NCBI RefSeq assembly: GCF_040436345.1
Contig: NC_133216.1
Span: 3,501,533 to 3,565,532 of the forward strand
Origin: Pagrus major
Taxonomy: Eukaryota > Chordata > Actinopteri > Spariformes > Sparidae
DNA: 64,000 bases
Reading direction: 5' to 3'
The first letter of the stretch is position 1. Every line of letters begins with the position of its first letter. The notes under the pieces were generated by a model. That model did not search any database. It was not told where the DNA came from and saw only the letters and a program-made list of their open reading frames with translations. A program made the position numbers and the translations under genes. This document shows positions 52,701-63,163 of the stretch, piece after piece.

Positions 52701-55700
52701 CAGAGAAGAGACGTTCTTCAGAAATGGGCACATCCGTACATTTTTCAGATTTCTCTATAAACGTCCGGGACAACGTTTCAACAAGTCTGTGTTGTTCTGG
52801 TCGAGATGATTTCTGGTTAAACACGTTCCTGTAGTTTAACCACGTGTTGATAATGAGCAGCTAACTTAAAGAAGAAGAAGAGCAACACAAACAACGAGGT
52901 CCTGGAGCTCGTTACAATGTGAGATGAACTGGGACTGTAAATGATTGTTACTGCCATGTTGTGCTGTTGTTCAGAAAGTGTTGCCTGGAGCTCATGTGAA
53001 AAGTTTTCCCCTTCATTTCTGTCACGCCTCCTTTGCTTGCAGAACCCCAGCATGCTAATTAAAATCACACACTGCGGTGACATTGTGTAGGTGTTGTTTT
53101 GCTCAGTGTAAAAACAAAAAACTAAGCTTGTGTGAAGAAGGGTCTTAATTCTCAGTTGCATCTGAGTGAGATACTGACTTCTACAACACACTCAGACTGA
53201 CTGACAGGACTGACTCACTTGGCGTAGGCCTTCTCCAGCAGCGAGCTCCAGAACTCGCGTCGGTCCGGGGAGCTGAGGTAGATCAGCTTGTTGTCCTGAG
53301 TCGGCAGCAAGTCGTCTATCCTCACCTCCTCCCACTGACCGTACTGCCAGAACTACAGACACAGAGAAGGAGAGGAGAGCTGGTGTCGTCACATCGCCAG
53401 TGGATCAACCATAGAAAGTTTTACAACCTGGTCACATTAATAACATCCTGAATAAAAGTCTGCCAGCATGCAGAAAGTTTCATTATCCTTTCAACCACAC
53501 AGAAAACACCCACGTCTGTACCGTCTACACACCACACACACTGCAGCTGCACTTTAATATCAGCTTCTTGTGTCTGTGATCTTGAAAGAAAATGACATTT
53601 ACGTGTCAGACTGCAACATGTCGGGTATCGCTCAGGTATTTACCCTGAAGCTGAAGCAGCCGTTGTATCCGTCCTGGAAGCTCTGTCCTGGAGGCATGAC
53701 CTTCATGAGCAGGGAGCGATGCAGGGAGAGAGACGCGATGGCAGAGAGCAACCAGCAGTCGTCTGAGGACGCAGAGTTTAGGAAGCAGCTCAGGTCACCT
53801 GCATTTCAACTGAATGTCTTAAACTATTACAGTAAAACACCCTGATTTCATTTTAAAGGCTCCCTCCTTATACAGCCACCTGTTTGCCCAAACTCCTCTG
53901 CGTGTCCTTCCAGCTGATGTCTTTTATCAGCTTAAATACCAGAAACAGCAGCTGTCCTCCCTCATCAGCCGGAGCTGCATCAGGTTTTATTCTCTCGCCT
54001 GAGGATCCGTCACGGATGGTCCGACCTCGTTAAAGGTTGATTTGAAAACTCACGTCAAGGTGCTGATTGTGACGCTGTTTCATGGCTGACAGATGCTGCT
54101 GTTACTTTAATAATCCTACTTTGTAAGTTTGTAACGTGTCTCTGAGACAGTCCAGGTGAAACCAGCTGTTCAGCTACATTCTTGACAAAAATGACTTGAA
54201 TAGTGTCGTGGGCCTGAGTGTCCCTTGTGTTTTGTGGAAAAACACTGTGTTGTGTAACACAACAGTAGTCGTCTACTTACTGAGTTCTCCCTGGCGGACG
54301 TCCAGGCGCGTTGCTCCATTTACTATGAACTGAGGTGACTGGCAGAGCTCCTGGAGACAGAGGAGAGGTTGATTATTGGTTTAACAAAAGGAAAATGAGA
54401 GGAAGGAGAGAGCAACGATGAGAGAGGGACGACCAATAAAACAGCAGCGTGCAGAAGGGAGAGGCAGATAATTATTAAAGATCAGCTGTCAGAGCGATGT
54501 GGCAGAAACTTGGCACCACATCTGTTCTCTCCTCCTCCAGCAGCGTGTTCAGGGCCGTCCAGGCCAAAAAACATAAACTGCAAGTCATCTTTGTCGTAAC
54601 TATTATTATTGTAGATGTTTAATTAATAGTTCTATAAAAAAACAACAAATATATCAACTATAAAATCCTCCTTCTCACCTAGAAATCCCTCCGTGCCGTC
54701 GCCCCTCAGCACCTCTCCGACCTCCTTCATCCTCCTTTTCTCAACATTTTTAACAAGAACTGAACATTATAACTTCAGATTTACTGCAGGGCTGTTGTAT
54801 TAAACTGAGCTGGGTCTACAGGGAGGATCAGGTGGACTAATAAACATGCGGCTGAGCGCGTTTTGTACCTGTTTTCCTAATTTCTGAAACATGTTTTTAT
54901 TATTGGAAACTCATTACTGGAAAAAAAGTTAGTTAAAAATGGAGGATGAACTCTGCAACCTGCAACCAACGAGCTACAGAGTTCACTCGGTCGCACCTTC
55001 TGTAGGATTTTACTTTGTGGAGACAACATGAAACAGAAGAGGCCGGATAATATTTCATCATGGAGCCAGTGAGCTGCACAAGACGTCGCAGAGGACGCTG
55101 CGTGTGTGTGATATTCAGTATTACTGTCAGTAGAACCAGTTTAACAGGATCAGTGTGTATCCTCGGGGTGGACTGCCTGGTGATCGATGTAACAATCCAC
55201 AACCACAACACAACAATAAACACCAGACTTGACAACACTTATTTAAAATCCTGAAGGTCCATTTTCAGGTGATGAAGTGTGTGTTGATGAGCAGAATCAG
55301 AACATGACACTGATCAGACGGAGAGCTGCCAGCCGAACAGGAATCTGTATGAAGCTGAAGTTTAACATTGACCCAGCAGTCGCTCTTTAAACTCTGACCC
55401 GGCTGGTCTTCAGTCATCCTGCTGTCTCAACAAGAAGCAAACACCATAAAGATTACAGCTGAGAGGACTCTAGAAGAGTGCATACCTCCTCTGACTACAG
55501 AGACGGACACTTGTCACTGAAAGCTGGAGTCTTTGCGAGGCCGAACAGATTTCCACACTACAGAGAGTTGGCTTTGGTTGACACATGAGACACTTGGACT
55601 TGGACAAGCATTTTGTAAGATTTTGAAACCAAAGTGAGGTCCTGGGGGTCCTAACCTGAAAAAAAAATTGGATTCAAGGACTGTTTCCTGCTTGCTGGTG

Positions 55701-57159
55701 ATATTTAACTATAAAAAATGACAAAATAAGTCAAACGAAAGAAAGTTTTAATGTCAAATAATCTTAATTTTCCCTTTTAATTCTCAAAAAGCAGAATATT
55801 TCACTCCTGCACATCAGTTAAATACTGTGTGTGACCGAGCCATCAGGTCTGATGGCTGCACTTTTCAGGTTTTGGTCTGGGGAAAGTGAAAGTTACAGGT
55901 AACGTAGTATCAGTCTGACTGTTCGGCAGTAAACTTGACCTTTGTGGAGGTCGTAAAGTTTAGTTTTATTGAGGCGCCTCCATCTGATGTGTCCTGTATT
56001 TACTCAACAAAGCTCCGGTATCTGTTTGGCCTCTGTCTTTATTACATCCACGTGATTTCTTTTAACACCCGTCTGCTGTTGTTCTTCTGTCATTTATTGA
56101 AAAGTGACTGTCCACAGACCAGAAGCTCAGGCAGCTGAAAACACCAGGACGTAAATCAGCAGGTGACACAGGGGGATCTACCTGGTTACACCTGGTGGTT
56201 AGAAATGTTGTGTAACGTCTGAGTCACGCAGACATCACAGTGTCACATCAGTTTTTACAGGAGCAGTTTGGTGCATGATGGGATATCAGCGTGCTGGTGT
56301 TGAACCTGGATCATCATCATTAATGGTACTTCAGGGTCGACACTGTAACGGACCGGTACCGTCTGGTTACAGTCGGTGTGTGTGTTTTACGTGTCACCTG
56401 ACAGTAACAGCAGCTGTGAATATTACTCTACAATGTGTTGAGACAGAAACACAAAGTAAAGTACAAACACCTCAAAATGGAGCTTAAAGGAGCAGTCTGT
56501 AGTTTTGGTGAAGAAATGTTAATGAGCAGAGAAAGATCCTCATTGGCTGATTTTTGTCCCAACAGACTAAATAAACAAACTCTCTTTGTTTTCACGACTG
56601 AATAAACAAACTGATCTTAAAGGACGTCACAGTTTATACTCTTTTACTTTGTTTATAAGTGGCGGACCCTGCCACCTTTCTATCTTCCTCTGAGAACAGC
56701 TTGTTTACTCACTGATGGTTATGAGTCTGTGTATTTTAACACCTGAGCTCGAGTCTGTGAGGAGGCTCAGGTGAGCTCCAGCTGGACCAGGTGCAACGTG
56801 TAAAGACTGTTTACACGTGAACGCATCATCACATGTATGATTTGCATTAAAATACTTGGATTACATTGTAATCTCGTTACTTTTCAGATGCGTCGGTCTC
56901 TCGTCTTTACCTTCGGTCGCTTCCACTTGACGTCGTCCTGCATCTCCAGCTCCCCCAGAGGGAAGTGATAGTCCACGAACAGCCCGTCCCGACCCACCGT
57001 GTTCACGTCCCCGCTCTCCGGAGGCAGGTCCGCGGTCAGCAGGTCCGCCAGCCAGCGGCGGGACTGAGAGCCGAGCAGCTCGTCGGAACACACCGAGTCC
57101 ACATCGTCCTCCAGAGGAGGCAGGGAGCCTTCAGAGGACACGCTCAGAGACTTGATCAT
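42678..57159 (-). CDS. capn12: Calpain (probable calpain-12), 20 coding exons, 700 aa
   Basis: Intracellular papain-like cysteine protease of the calpain family. Coding exons in transcript order: 57159-56911, 54350-54281, 53762-53644, 53352-53219, 52519-52348, 52209-52138, 51627-51536, 51376-51302, 50937-50777, 49741-49590, 49499-49291, 48998-48953, 48104-48030, 47743-47683, 46585-46521, 44876-44808, 44608-44530, 43654-43538, 43026-42968, 42704-42678. I placed every GT-AG boundary by reading. The phases chain without error to 2,103 nt, the usual length of a classical calpain. Order: N-terminal segment, protease core, C2-like (CBSW) domain, penta-EF-hand domain ending WLHMTMYN. The start ATG follows an in-frame upstream stop. 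The paralogue call rests on linkage to actn4 and eif3k; another classical calpain is possible. Confidence 0.9.
42877..42949. repeat. (AT)n microsatellite
   Basis: About 70 nt of nearly pure AT in the last calpain intron, 19 nt from the donor of exon 19 (42968). It can form cruciforms. Confidence 0.95.
43905..44360. repeat. Possible old hAT-type repeat remnant
   Basis: The left part reads GTCCAAACTTTTTTGACC and the right GGGGGGCCGTGTATTTTT. This resembles the worn ends of hAT elements that begin CAGGGGTCCCCAAAC. It lies in calpain intron 17. The assignment is weak. Confidence 0.3.
44491..44508 (-). promoter_or_regulatory. CTCF-like motif
   Basis: The minus strand reads TGACCAGCAGGGGGAGCC, a strong match to the CTCF core. 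It lies 22 nt from calpain exon 17. Confidence 0.4.
44966..45090. repeat. Fish dispersed repeat fragment
   Basis: TTGCCAGTTTATTAGGCACA followed by CTAATACAACAGTCCTG resembles a common fish repeat (CCAGTTTATTAGGTACACC). It lies in calpain intron 15, 150 bp from the first tRNA gene. Confidence 0.5.
45243..45315 (+). tRNA. tRNA-Lys (anticodon TTT), variant copy
   Basis: A 73-nt cloverleaf. The acceptor stem is GCTTGGA paired with TTCAAGC, with G as discriminator. The D arm contains AGCTCAGACGGTAGAGC, the anticodon loop ACTTTTAAT carries TTT, and the T arm contains GGTTCAAGTCC (B box). A TTTT terminator follows at 45325. Compared with the other two copies, base pair 3:70 is U:A rather than C:G, so pairing is kept. 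The gene lies antisense within calpain intron 15. Confidence 0.93.
45906..45978 (+). tRNA. tRNA-Lys (anticodon TTT)
   Basis: A complete 73-nt cloverleaf: GCCTGGA pairs with TTCAGGC, the D arm is AGCTCAGTCGGTAGAGC, the anticodon is TTT, and the B box is GGTTCAAGTCC. No intron is present. TTTT follows within ten bases. It matches the vertebrate tRNA-Lys(UUU) that I know except in the acceptor stem. The gene lies in calpain intron 15, opposite strand, 590 bp from the variant copy. Confidence 0.96.
47249..47323. repeat. Palindromic pentanucleotide array, (CAGTT)n then (GAACT)n
   Basis: About eight CAGTT units (47249-47290) meet about six complementary GAACT units at the exact centre CATG (47291-47294). 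The perfect arm is about 31 bp with no loop. It lies in calpain intron 14 and would extrude as a cruciform or fold as a long RNA hairpin. Confidence 0.93.
48448..48520 (+). tRNA. tRNA-Lys (anticodon TTT)
   Basis: Identical over 73 nt to the copy at 45906. The flanks also match: TCAGA lies just upstream and GAGATAAGTTTTA downstream. It lies in calpain intron 12, opposite strand. The shared flanks show that it arose by local duplication with the other two copies. Confidence 0.96.
49291..51376 (-). CDS. capn12: Calpain C2-like (CBSW) domain exons 8-11
   Basis: These exons encode residues ~303-501, the beta-sandwich domain after the protease core. Landmarks are [20 protein letters not shown] across exons 8-9, [19 protein letters not shown] at the exon 9-10 join, and [19 protein letters not shown] in exon 11. 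Exon 10 (152 nt) is enclosed by dinucleotide arrays on both sides, and the intron after it is only 90 nt. Confidence 0.88.
49544..49587 (+). repeat. (GT)n array filling half of a 90-nt calpain intron
   Basis: This 44-nt GT array lies two bases from the donor of exon 10, so in the pre-mRNA intron 10 begins GUACACAC... The whole intron spans 49500-49589. CA-repeats near donors are known binding sites for hnRNP L. Confidence 0.95.
49748..49779 (+). repeat. (CA)16 array replacing the polypyrimidine tract of calpain exon 10
   Basis: On the transcribed strand this is (UG)16 followed directly by UUUCCAG, the acceptor of exon 10. It resembles the human CFTR exon 9 acceptor, with its UG-repeat and U-tract. 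Confidence 0.93.
51536..54350 (-). CDS. capn12: Calpain protease core exons 2-7 with catalytic triad
   Basis: These exons encode residues ~84-302. Exon 2 gives [16 protein letters not shown]. Exon 3 starts [12 protein letters not shown] with the nucleophile Cys109. Exon 5 has [16 protein letters not shown]. Exon 6 has [12 protein letters not shown] with His263. Exon 7 has [16 protein letters not shown] with Asn287. The spacing fits mammalian calpain-2 (105/262/286). The usual QGxLGDCW reads QGELNDCW, with Asn in place of Gly before the Asp-Cys pair. All triad residues are present, so an active protease is expected. Confidence 0.9.
54351..56910 (-). other. capn12: Calpain intron 1 (2.56 kb)
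   Basis: Unique AT-rich sequence with no second gene visible. Near 55465-55500 the minus strand carries GGAGGTATGCACTCTTCTAG, a fragment of the repeat family seen complete at 59390-59825. Confidence 0.6.
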
Positions 57160-57346
57160 GTCTGTGTGTGTCTGCTGCAGCTTCTGGACCGTCAGCACCG
57201 AGCAGCCCCACTTTCACTGGGCAGGTACGCACAGGCCACGCCCTCTGGGAAAGGTAAACACACGCTCACCTGGGCAGAGTGTGTGTGTGTGTGTGTGTGC
57301 GTGCGTGTGGGTGGGTGGAGCTGCTCCGCCTCCTGCTGCCTTTTCC

Positions 57347-57407
<61 letters not shown>

Positions 57408-58849
57408 CCCTGAGGCTGGAGGAGGAGTGAGTGTCAAACAGACCTCAGATCATCCAGGTGAGAGGAGAAGCGGCCTTCAGACAGGCTCTGATCACACACA
57501 CACACCTGAAGTCACACTACCTGTCTGTGATCAGGACCAGAGAGCATCCAGGTGACATCACACACCTTCAGGTCAATCATCAGCCTCCATCAGACTCCTG
57601 AGAGGTGGTAACAGGTGAGGTGAGGACGTGAAACTCACAGGTATCAGTGATGTCGTCTCCTCCTCCTTCAGCTGCACCACAGCAAAGAAATGTGAAGTCC
57701 TCCTCAACCTTCAGGCTCTAAAGGAACAGTTCACCAGATAATTACACTCAGTCAGCTGAAGTTTCATGATCCATGAGAGAGGCAGCTCTCTGTTAAAGGC
57801 TGATCGGGCTGATTGATCCAGTGTTGGCTGATCAGAGGTTGACCATCGACCACAGCTGTTCTGTACTGTGTGCTGTGACAAAGTGCTCTGTGATGACACC
57901 TGACAGTGTAATGAGCACCTGGGAAATAGGCAGAGATATATGTATTTATAGTATCATGACATCATTCAGTACTAAAATGGAGGCTATTATTATTATTAGT
58001 AGTAATATGTTTTTAATGTGCCAAAAATACTGAGATAAAAAATCAGTAAAAAAAAAAAAAGACTAGACCGGCACCCAGGTCAGAATTCAGCTTAAAAAGG
58101 TGTAAATAACATCTTCTCTAATTAATTTGGGATCTCAGGGCTTCTGGAGACTTGGATCACACCAGACGAGCTGTATGGAGACATTTCATGTATTTATTTT
58201 GTTCTTGTTTTAGGTTTTAAAACAAGTTTCCATCTACTTCAGTTGTTTAGAACGCTGCAACACTGTTTTTTTTGTGAAACTCCAGAAATCCAGAAATGTT
58301 TGTTGACTTGAAACTAATTATTTTTGGGTGAACTGTTCCTTTAAGGCTTTAAGGGCTGGGAGGTATAATTCACTGTTAATTGTATGTGATTGTGCAGAAT
58401 TAACCATCAACATAAAACCACAAAAAACATCTGAGTCGGTCACATTTCTCTGAATGAATTCTGCCAACATCTGCAGACGTAACGCCTAAAAAACATCCAC
58501 CATGTTAACGAGACGGTTCAGCCGGTCGTGTGTTCGAGAGCTTCGCTGAGCATCTTCAGGAGCAACATTTCATTATAATCCTGCGTGTGCAACCTGTGAA
58601 CTCACGCCGCCCGTCATCTATCAAACATTAATGAAACACAGGAAAACACAGAGCAAACATTTAGCAACCGGACACGATGACTCAGCGCTGATTCATGTCA
58701 ATATGATGTTTTGTTGAATAACAGTTAATAGCCGACACCCTGACGGCACCGGGAAGAAAACAAGGAAGACAAACGATTTCTGGGAAGAACGAGCGAAACA
58801 TTTCCACTGAAGAGAGAACGAGAGAAAACACAGAGGCTGTCAGTGATAA
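57160..58849. other. Intergenic region between the calpain start and the eif3k 3' end
   Basis: The calpain promoter should lie at 57160-57500. It contains a GT array (57279-57299) facing a CA array (57350-57404), with no clear TATA box. An inverted-repeat element fills 57717-58346. The short gap between genes leaves little room for other features. Confidence 0.6.
57717..58346. mobile_element. Inverted-repeat element, family B, long copy (~630 bp)
   Basis: The left end AAAGGAACAGTTCACC and the right end TTTGGGTGAACTGTTCCTTT are inverted repeats, and TTAA follows at the right. Internal AGACTAGACCGGCACCCAGG, GGATCACACCAGACGAGCTG and GTTTCCATCTACTTCAGTTG match a large teleost family that I recognise. 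No coding frame is visible, so it is non-autonomous. Confidence 0.8.
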
Positions 58850-58855
58850 ATTACT

Positions 58856-58861
58856 TTTATT
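58856..58861 (-). terminator. eif3k: eif3k polyadenylation signal
   Basis: AATAAA on the minus strand, within CTCAATAAAAGTAATT, 133 nt beyond the stop codon at 58994. Confidence 0.75.
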
Positions 58862-58920
58862 GAGAAAAAGTGATTATGAAAATGAGCTGCTAGAATCTGG
58901 TCAGACTGAAGTGTGTGTGG

Positions 58921-58922
<2 letters not shown>

Positions 58923-58991
<69 letters not shown>
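58923..58991 (+). repeat. (GT)34 array inside the eif3k 3' UTR
   Basis: In the mRNA it is (CA)n. It starts about three nucleotides after the stop codon (58994-58996) and takes up half of the ~140-nt 3' UTR. Confidence 0.93.
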
Positions 58992-58992
<1 letters not shown>

Positions 58993-58993
58993 A

Positions 58994-61460
58994 TCACTGA
59001 GACGTTGCCATGATGCTGGAGACACCTGCAGAAGAGAGAAACAGAAAGATTTAACTTCACGTCTCTTATCAACGAGGAAACAAACAGTGGATGTGAAACA
59101 TGACACGCGGCTCAGAGACAGACGACCGGATCAGAACCGGGGGAGCGTTTGAGCTCTTTAATCCACTTCAGCTGCACAGTGGAGACGTGGATTTAAAGGT
59201 GTTACGAAGGCTTATTAATATAATTCACTTCACAGGGGACACTTTTTATTCTCCAACTTTCTTCCTGAAAAGAACTTCTGACACTGTTGATTCCTCCACG
59301 TCGTCATTTCGAGGGATTTCTCTGGTTTTGTTTTGTATTTCTGAGTTTGTCTCCGAGCTGCGTTTCATAATCCTCGTTAATCTTTATAAGTTTTGTTCTG
59401 ATCCTCGTGATTTGCTCACGACCTCCAGAGATGATTCAGCCGTCTCCATTTGTTTGTTTGTTTGTCAGGATTTCACAAAAACTACCGAACAGATTTCCAC
59501 CAAACTTAGACGGAGGACGAGTCTCAGAACAGAACAGAACAGAACTGAACCCGCTAACTTTGGTGTTGATCCAGATAAAAGGGACGGACGCAGGAGCTCT
59601 TCTTCTCTTTCTTTAACATTTTAAACACTTTTGTTTATTTCTCAGTGAATAACGTGTCGACCACGATGAAGAGAAGGCTGGTGTCTGTGATCCAGGACAG
59701 TTTGATGTGGATCCAAATAAAAACCTGGTTTTATGGATTAAAATGTTTTATTTGATCTCAGATCAGGTTTGATTGAATTAAAGGGGACTGTTGGGCCTCG
59801 GCGGAGGTATGCACTCTACTGATTGCTATTGTAGTTCTGTACTGGATCAGGTTGAAACTGAACATCGAATAAACCTTCGAGATGAATTTCAACGAGTTGT
59901 TTAAAGGATTATTTTAATTTCCGGCTTGTTTTGTTTTACACTTGATGATGTCATCTCTGTCACATCAGTCTCAGCTCGTTTGCTTCACACACAGAAACTG
60001 TTTCACAACATTTCTGACGTCATCAACTCAAACTTTTCCACCAGTGATGTCGTCGCTCTGTGGAGGAGTCGAGGCAGCGACAGAGCTGCTGTGTCCAGAT
60101 GTAAACGAGGTCGTTATCGACTGACGGGAACATCAGATAGGTAAAGTTTGACGCTCGCAGCATTTACATCAGGACGACGGCCGAGTTTAAACATTAAACT
60201 GTTGATAAAGTTCAGTATGAAGCACTCGGCTCGTCACAGCTCAGTGTTTTAGTGTTTGTCACCAGATCGGACTCATTTGTCTCCACTCGTGTCTCACTGA
60301 TCTGAGCAGCAGCACTCACTCTCAAAGTCGATCTTCTCCACGATGTTCTTGGGCTTGACGCTCTCCTCCTGGTTGAAGATGAAGATCTGTCCTTCGTCGT
60401 TCTCTGTCCAGCCGTACTTATTCATCCAGACCTTCACCTGCGTGTCTGCACAAACACACAGAGACGACGGCTTAAAGCTGGAAGCTTCAGTCGGGTTTGT
60501 TCTTCTGTTCGCTTTATTAATAAAGTTACATTACACACATTCATCTTTTCTACTGTTTGTCTACATCAGAGTTTCTCTCACTGTTCAGTTTTCCAGAATG
60601 TCCTGGAGATATTTTATTGTCTAAAAGTATCACAGAGGTACCCGGCAGGTTTATCAGACGGGTCGGAGTTCTTACCCAGTGGGTCTCCCAGCATCTCAGC
60701 CAGTAACCGGTGCTCGATGTTCTGGTAGGTGATTCCCACTACATGACAGATGACTGAAGAGGAGGAGGACAAACACAAAGGACAGTGTTCATAATGTTTA
60801 AACACAGACTCATCGTGTCATTCAGTCTGATGTTTCCTGTAAACACACGGTCCGGTTTGTGTTAACTGTCAGAACCTCAGTGTGCCGGGTCACAGGATGA
60901 TACTCACACTTGCGAACAGAGTCCTCGAAACCAGAGATGCCGTCAATGAGCTCTCTGTTCTCCTCCAGACTCGTCTGTCGGGAAGAAGAACGGATCAAAT
61001 GATGAGTAAGTTTAGAAAGAGAAGAAGACCGTAAACAAAAGGTGCTGAAACAAATGATTTCACAACGAGACGTCTGAAACAAGAGACGGATCTTTACTTC
61101 TCCTCCAGTTATATCAGGTTTCTGCCGCCTTATTAAACTCAAATTCAAAGACTTTTCAAGACAAATTTCCTCAAACAATGTAAAGACTGAGACAAAGGTC
61201 AGGGTTCAAACCACACTTAGAAACATTAGACAGTAACACAGAGAGGCGGCACTACAACTTCTTATAGAAAATACACAAATTCAAGCACTCAATGACCAGG
61301 TCTAATTTCAGAAACTTTCAAGGCCTTGATTTTTCAAATTCACAAACTTTCAAGGATTTCATGGACCCATGGGAATCCTGGTGTTTGACTTCTGCAGAAC
61401 TGAACATTCAATATGAAGCAACTTCCTCATATCGTTTCTGCCAATCAACTTAAAGTCCTA

Positions 61461-61501
<41 letters not shown>

Positions 61502-61654
61502 TTACCCAGAAGCTCTGGAAGTGGCAGGTCTCCAGCAGGTTCCCCAGGTAGAGGATCTGTCTGATGGGGCGCTCCTCTTGCTGCGACACTGTAATCAAGG
61601 AAATGGTCCGATCCAAAGACAAACCCCACGACCACCACCCACCCACCCTGAGCT

Positions 61655-61712
<58 letters not shown>

Positions 61713-63163
61713 GCACAGTGACACTGGTCACAATGTTGCATTTCTATACTTTGTAAATCACATGTGCTACTAAGGTTTTTAACATGCAGAACAGACGTGT
61801 TACTGACCCACTGTACTGATCCACTGTACTGATCCACTGTACTGACCCACTGCGCTGACCCACTGTGCTGACCCACTGTACTGATCCACTGTACTGACCC
61901 ACTGTACTGACCCACTGTACTGATCCACTGTACTGATCCACTGTACTGACCCACTGTACTGATCCACTGTACTGATCCACTGTACTGACCCACTGACGAC
62001 CCCGAGACGAAGAGGACATGTTCGCTGCAGCGGCACCAAAAGGATACGTGAGTCTGGTCGATCATGCACTTGCACAGAGTGAAGTCGGTGTGTGGCAGGT
62101 TGGTCAGAGCCTTCAGCAGAATCTGTGACGTCACCTGAGTCTGGAAGTAGGCTGGGTTGAACTGGTACCTGCAGAGAAACAGAGGTTCAGTCTGATGTAC
62201 TGTGTTCTTCTCCTTAATCATCCACACAGAGTTTTTAACCGAGCCTCCGAACGTTAGTCCCCCAGAGACGGGGTCACTCACAGCTTCAGGACAGCCAGGT
62301 TGGCCTCCAGGTCGTAGGCGTTCTCTCGGGCCTGCGTCTCCACGTAGCGCTCCAACGTCGCCAGGTTTTCTGGGTTGTACCTGCGAGAGAGGAAATCAGA
62401 ACGCATGAATCAAATGTGGACGGCTACAGAGTTTCTAGATCTCAGGTGATCCAGGTGAGCTGCTGTCTTCATGTCCCTGGTAACATCTGTCAACATCTGT
62501 GTTAAAGCAGCTGTGAACAGGAAACTGACACTGAACTACACTTCATCATTAAGTTGGATTCTTACTGAAAACTGTATCATAGAAGGAAAACAGTTGTTAT
62601 AAAAGGATCCTGAGCAGAAAGTATTTTACTGTATGTCTGAACGTTAATAAGCAACATTAGCCTGCTCGAGCTAATATCAGTTTCATTCAGCAGCTGTCAC
62701 AACAACATCTGACTGTGAATTACTCGATAACCTTCATTAATCATCAGACCACGCTGGTATTTAATATATGTTAACTTTGTTTTGGCAACCCAGCAAAAAA
62801 AAAAATCTCCTTGTGAAATCTAACAAGAGGAAATACTGCAGTTCAGTCGAGCAGACCAAGCTAATGTTAGCTGCTGCTGCTGCATTATGAGCTCAAGTTG
62901 ATGTTTATTTGCTAAATAATTAATAAATTGTTCACACTGGCATCAGATGGACTTTTAAAAGCCTTGATTTCACAGTGAATCTCGCAGAAAGCCTCTGTGA
63001 ATAAGCTAACTTAACTCAGCAAATGTTAGCTTAGCTTACAACACTAGCAAACAGGCTAAGCTAACGTTAGCTCGTCAGTTCGTTAAAAGCCTCATCCGAA
63101 CCTGTCGATTCCGCGCAGGAGCTTCCCCACGTTCGCCCTCATCTGCTCGAAAGACGACGACAT
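58994..63163 (-). CDS. eif3k: eIF3 subunit K, 8 exons, 219 aa
   Basis: The smallest core subunit of translation initiation factor eIF3, which organises the 43S pre-initiation complex in the cytoplasm. Exons in transcript order: 63163-63102, 62380-62282, 62168-62048, 61580-61506, 60974-60908, 60753-60676, 60445-60320, 59025-58994. All have GT-AG borders and matching phases, totalling 660 nt. The product is 219 residues (human 218). Landmarks: [113 protein letters not shown] and the C terminus SSIMATSQ. The human start differs only slightly. The gene is complete and appears functional. Confidence 0.96.
59026..60319 (-). other. eif3k: eif3k intron 7 (1.29 kb)
   Basis: The largest eif3k intron. 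About a third is the dispersed repeat at 59390-59825. The rest is unique, with no RNA gene that I can support. Confidence 0.7.
59390..59825 (+). repeat. Fish dispersed repeat ending GGCGGAGGTATGCACTCTAC
   Basis: It contains CACAAAAACTACCGAACAGA, TTTCCACCAAACTTAGA, GTGGATCCAAATAAAAACC and the end GGCGGAGGTATGCACTCTAC. This order matches a widespread teleost repeat that I recognise. An array of AACAG units lies at 59527-59546. Confidence 0.7.
61200..61381. mobile_element. Short hAT-like inverted-repeat element
   Basis: The ends CAGGGTTC and GAATCCTG form an imperfect 8-bp inverted repeat of hAT type. The internal AACTTTCAAGGCCTTGATTT and TCAAGGATTTCATGGACCC match a fish family. It lies in eif3k intron 4. 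I could not see a clear 8-bp target duplication. Confidence 0.55.
61463..61500 (+). repeat. (GT)19 array 5 nt inside eif3k intron 4
   Basis: In the pre-mRNA it is (CA)19, directly after the donor GUAAG of exon 4 (exon end 61506). Confidence 0.95.
61657..61710 (+). repeat. (CA)27 array upstream of eif3k exon 4
   Basis: In the pre-mRNA it is (UG)27, 76 nt before the exon 4 acceptor at 61580. It is complementary to the array on the other side of the exon. Confidence 0.95.
61801..61995. repeat. 13-bp minisatellite, 15 units, in eif3k intron 3
   Basis: Fifteen tandem units of TACTGAYCCACTG with almost no divergence. Only the C/T position and two units starting CG or TG vary. It ends 53 nt from exon 3 (62048). 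No unit contains a stop in the minus-strand frames, which makes a spurious long open frame. Confidence 0.95.

Noticed and set aside
57160..57198. Upstream extension of the calpain reading frame to a GTG at 57198
   Set aside because: No ATG is available there and a stop lies just upstream. The first ATG in frame is at 57159.
56965..57555. 196-codon plus-strand open frame
   Set aside because: It is antisense to calpain exon 1 and then runs through GT and CA arrays, with no similarity to a known protein.
59100..59624. 174-codon plus-strand open frame in eif3k intron 7
   Set aside because: Half of it lies in a dispersed fish repeat and no domain is recognisable.
61801..61995. Possible CRISPR-like array
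   Set aside because: Units are 13 bp, contiguous and without spacers, in a vertebrate intron; it is a minisatellite.
61595..62281. 228-codon minus-strand open frame in eif3k
   Set aside because: It reads through exon 3, the 13-bp minisatellite and a CA array. The real exon ends at 62048 with a donor, and the rest is stop-free repeat.
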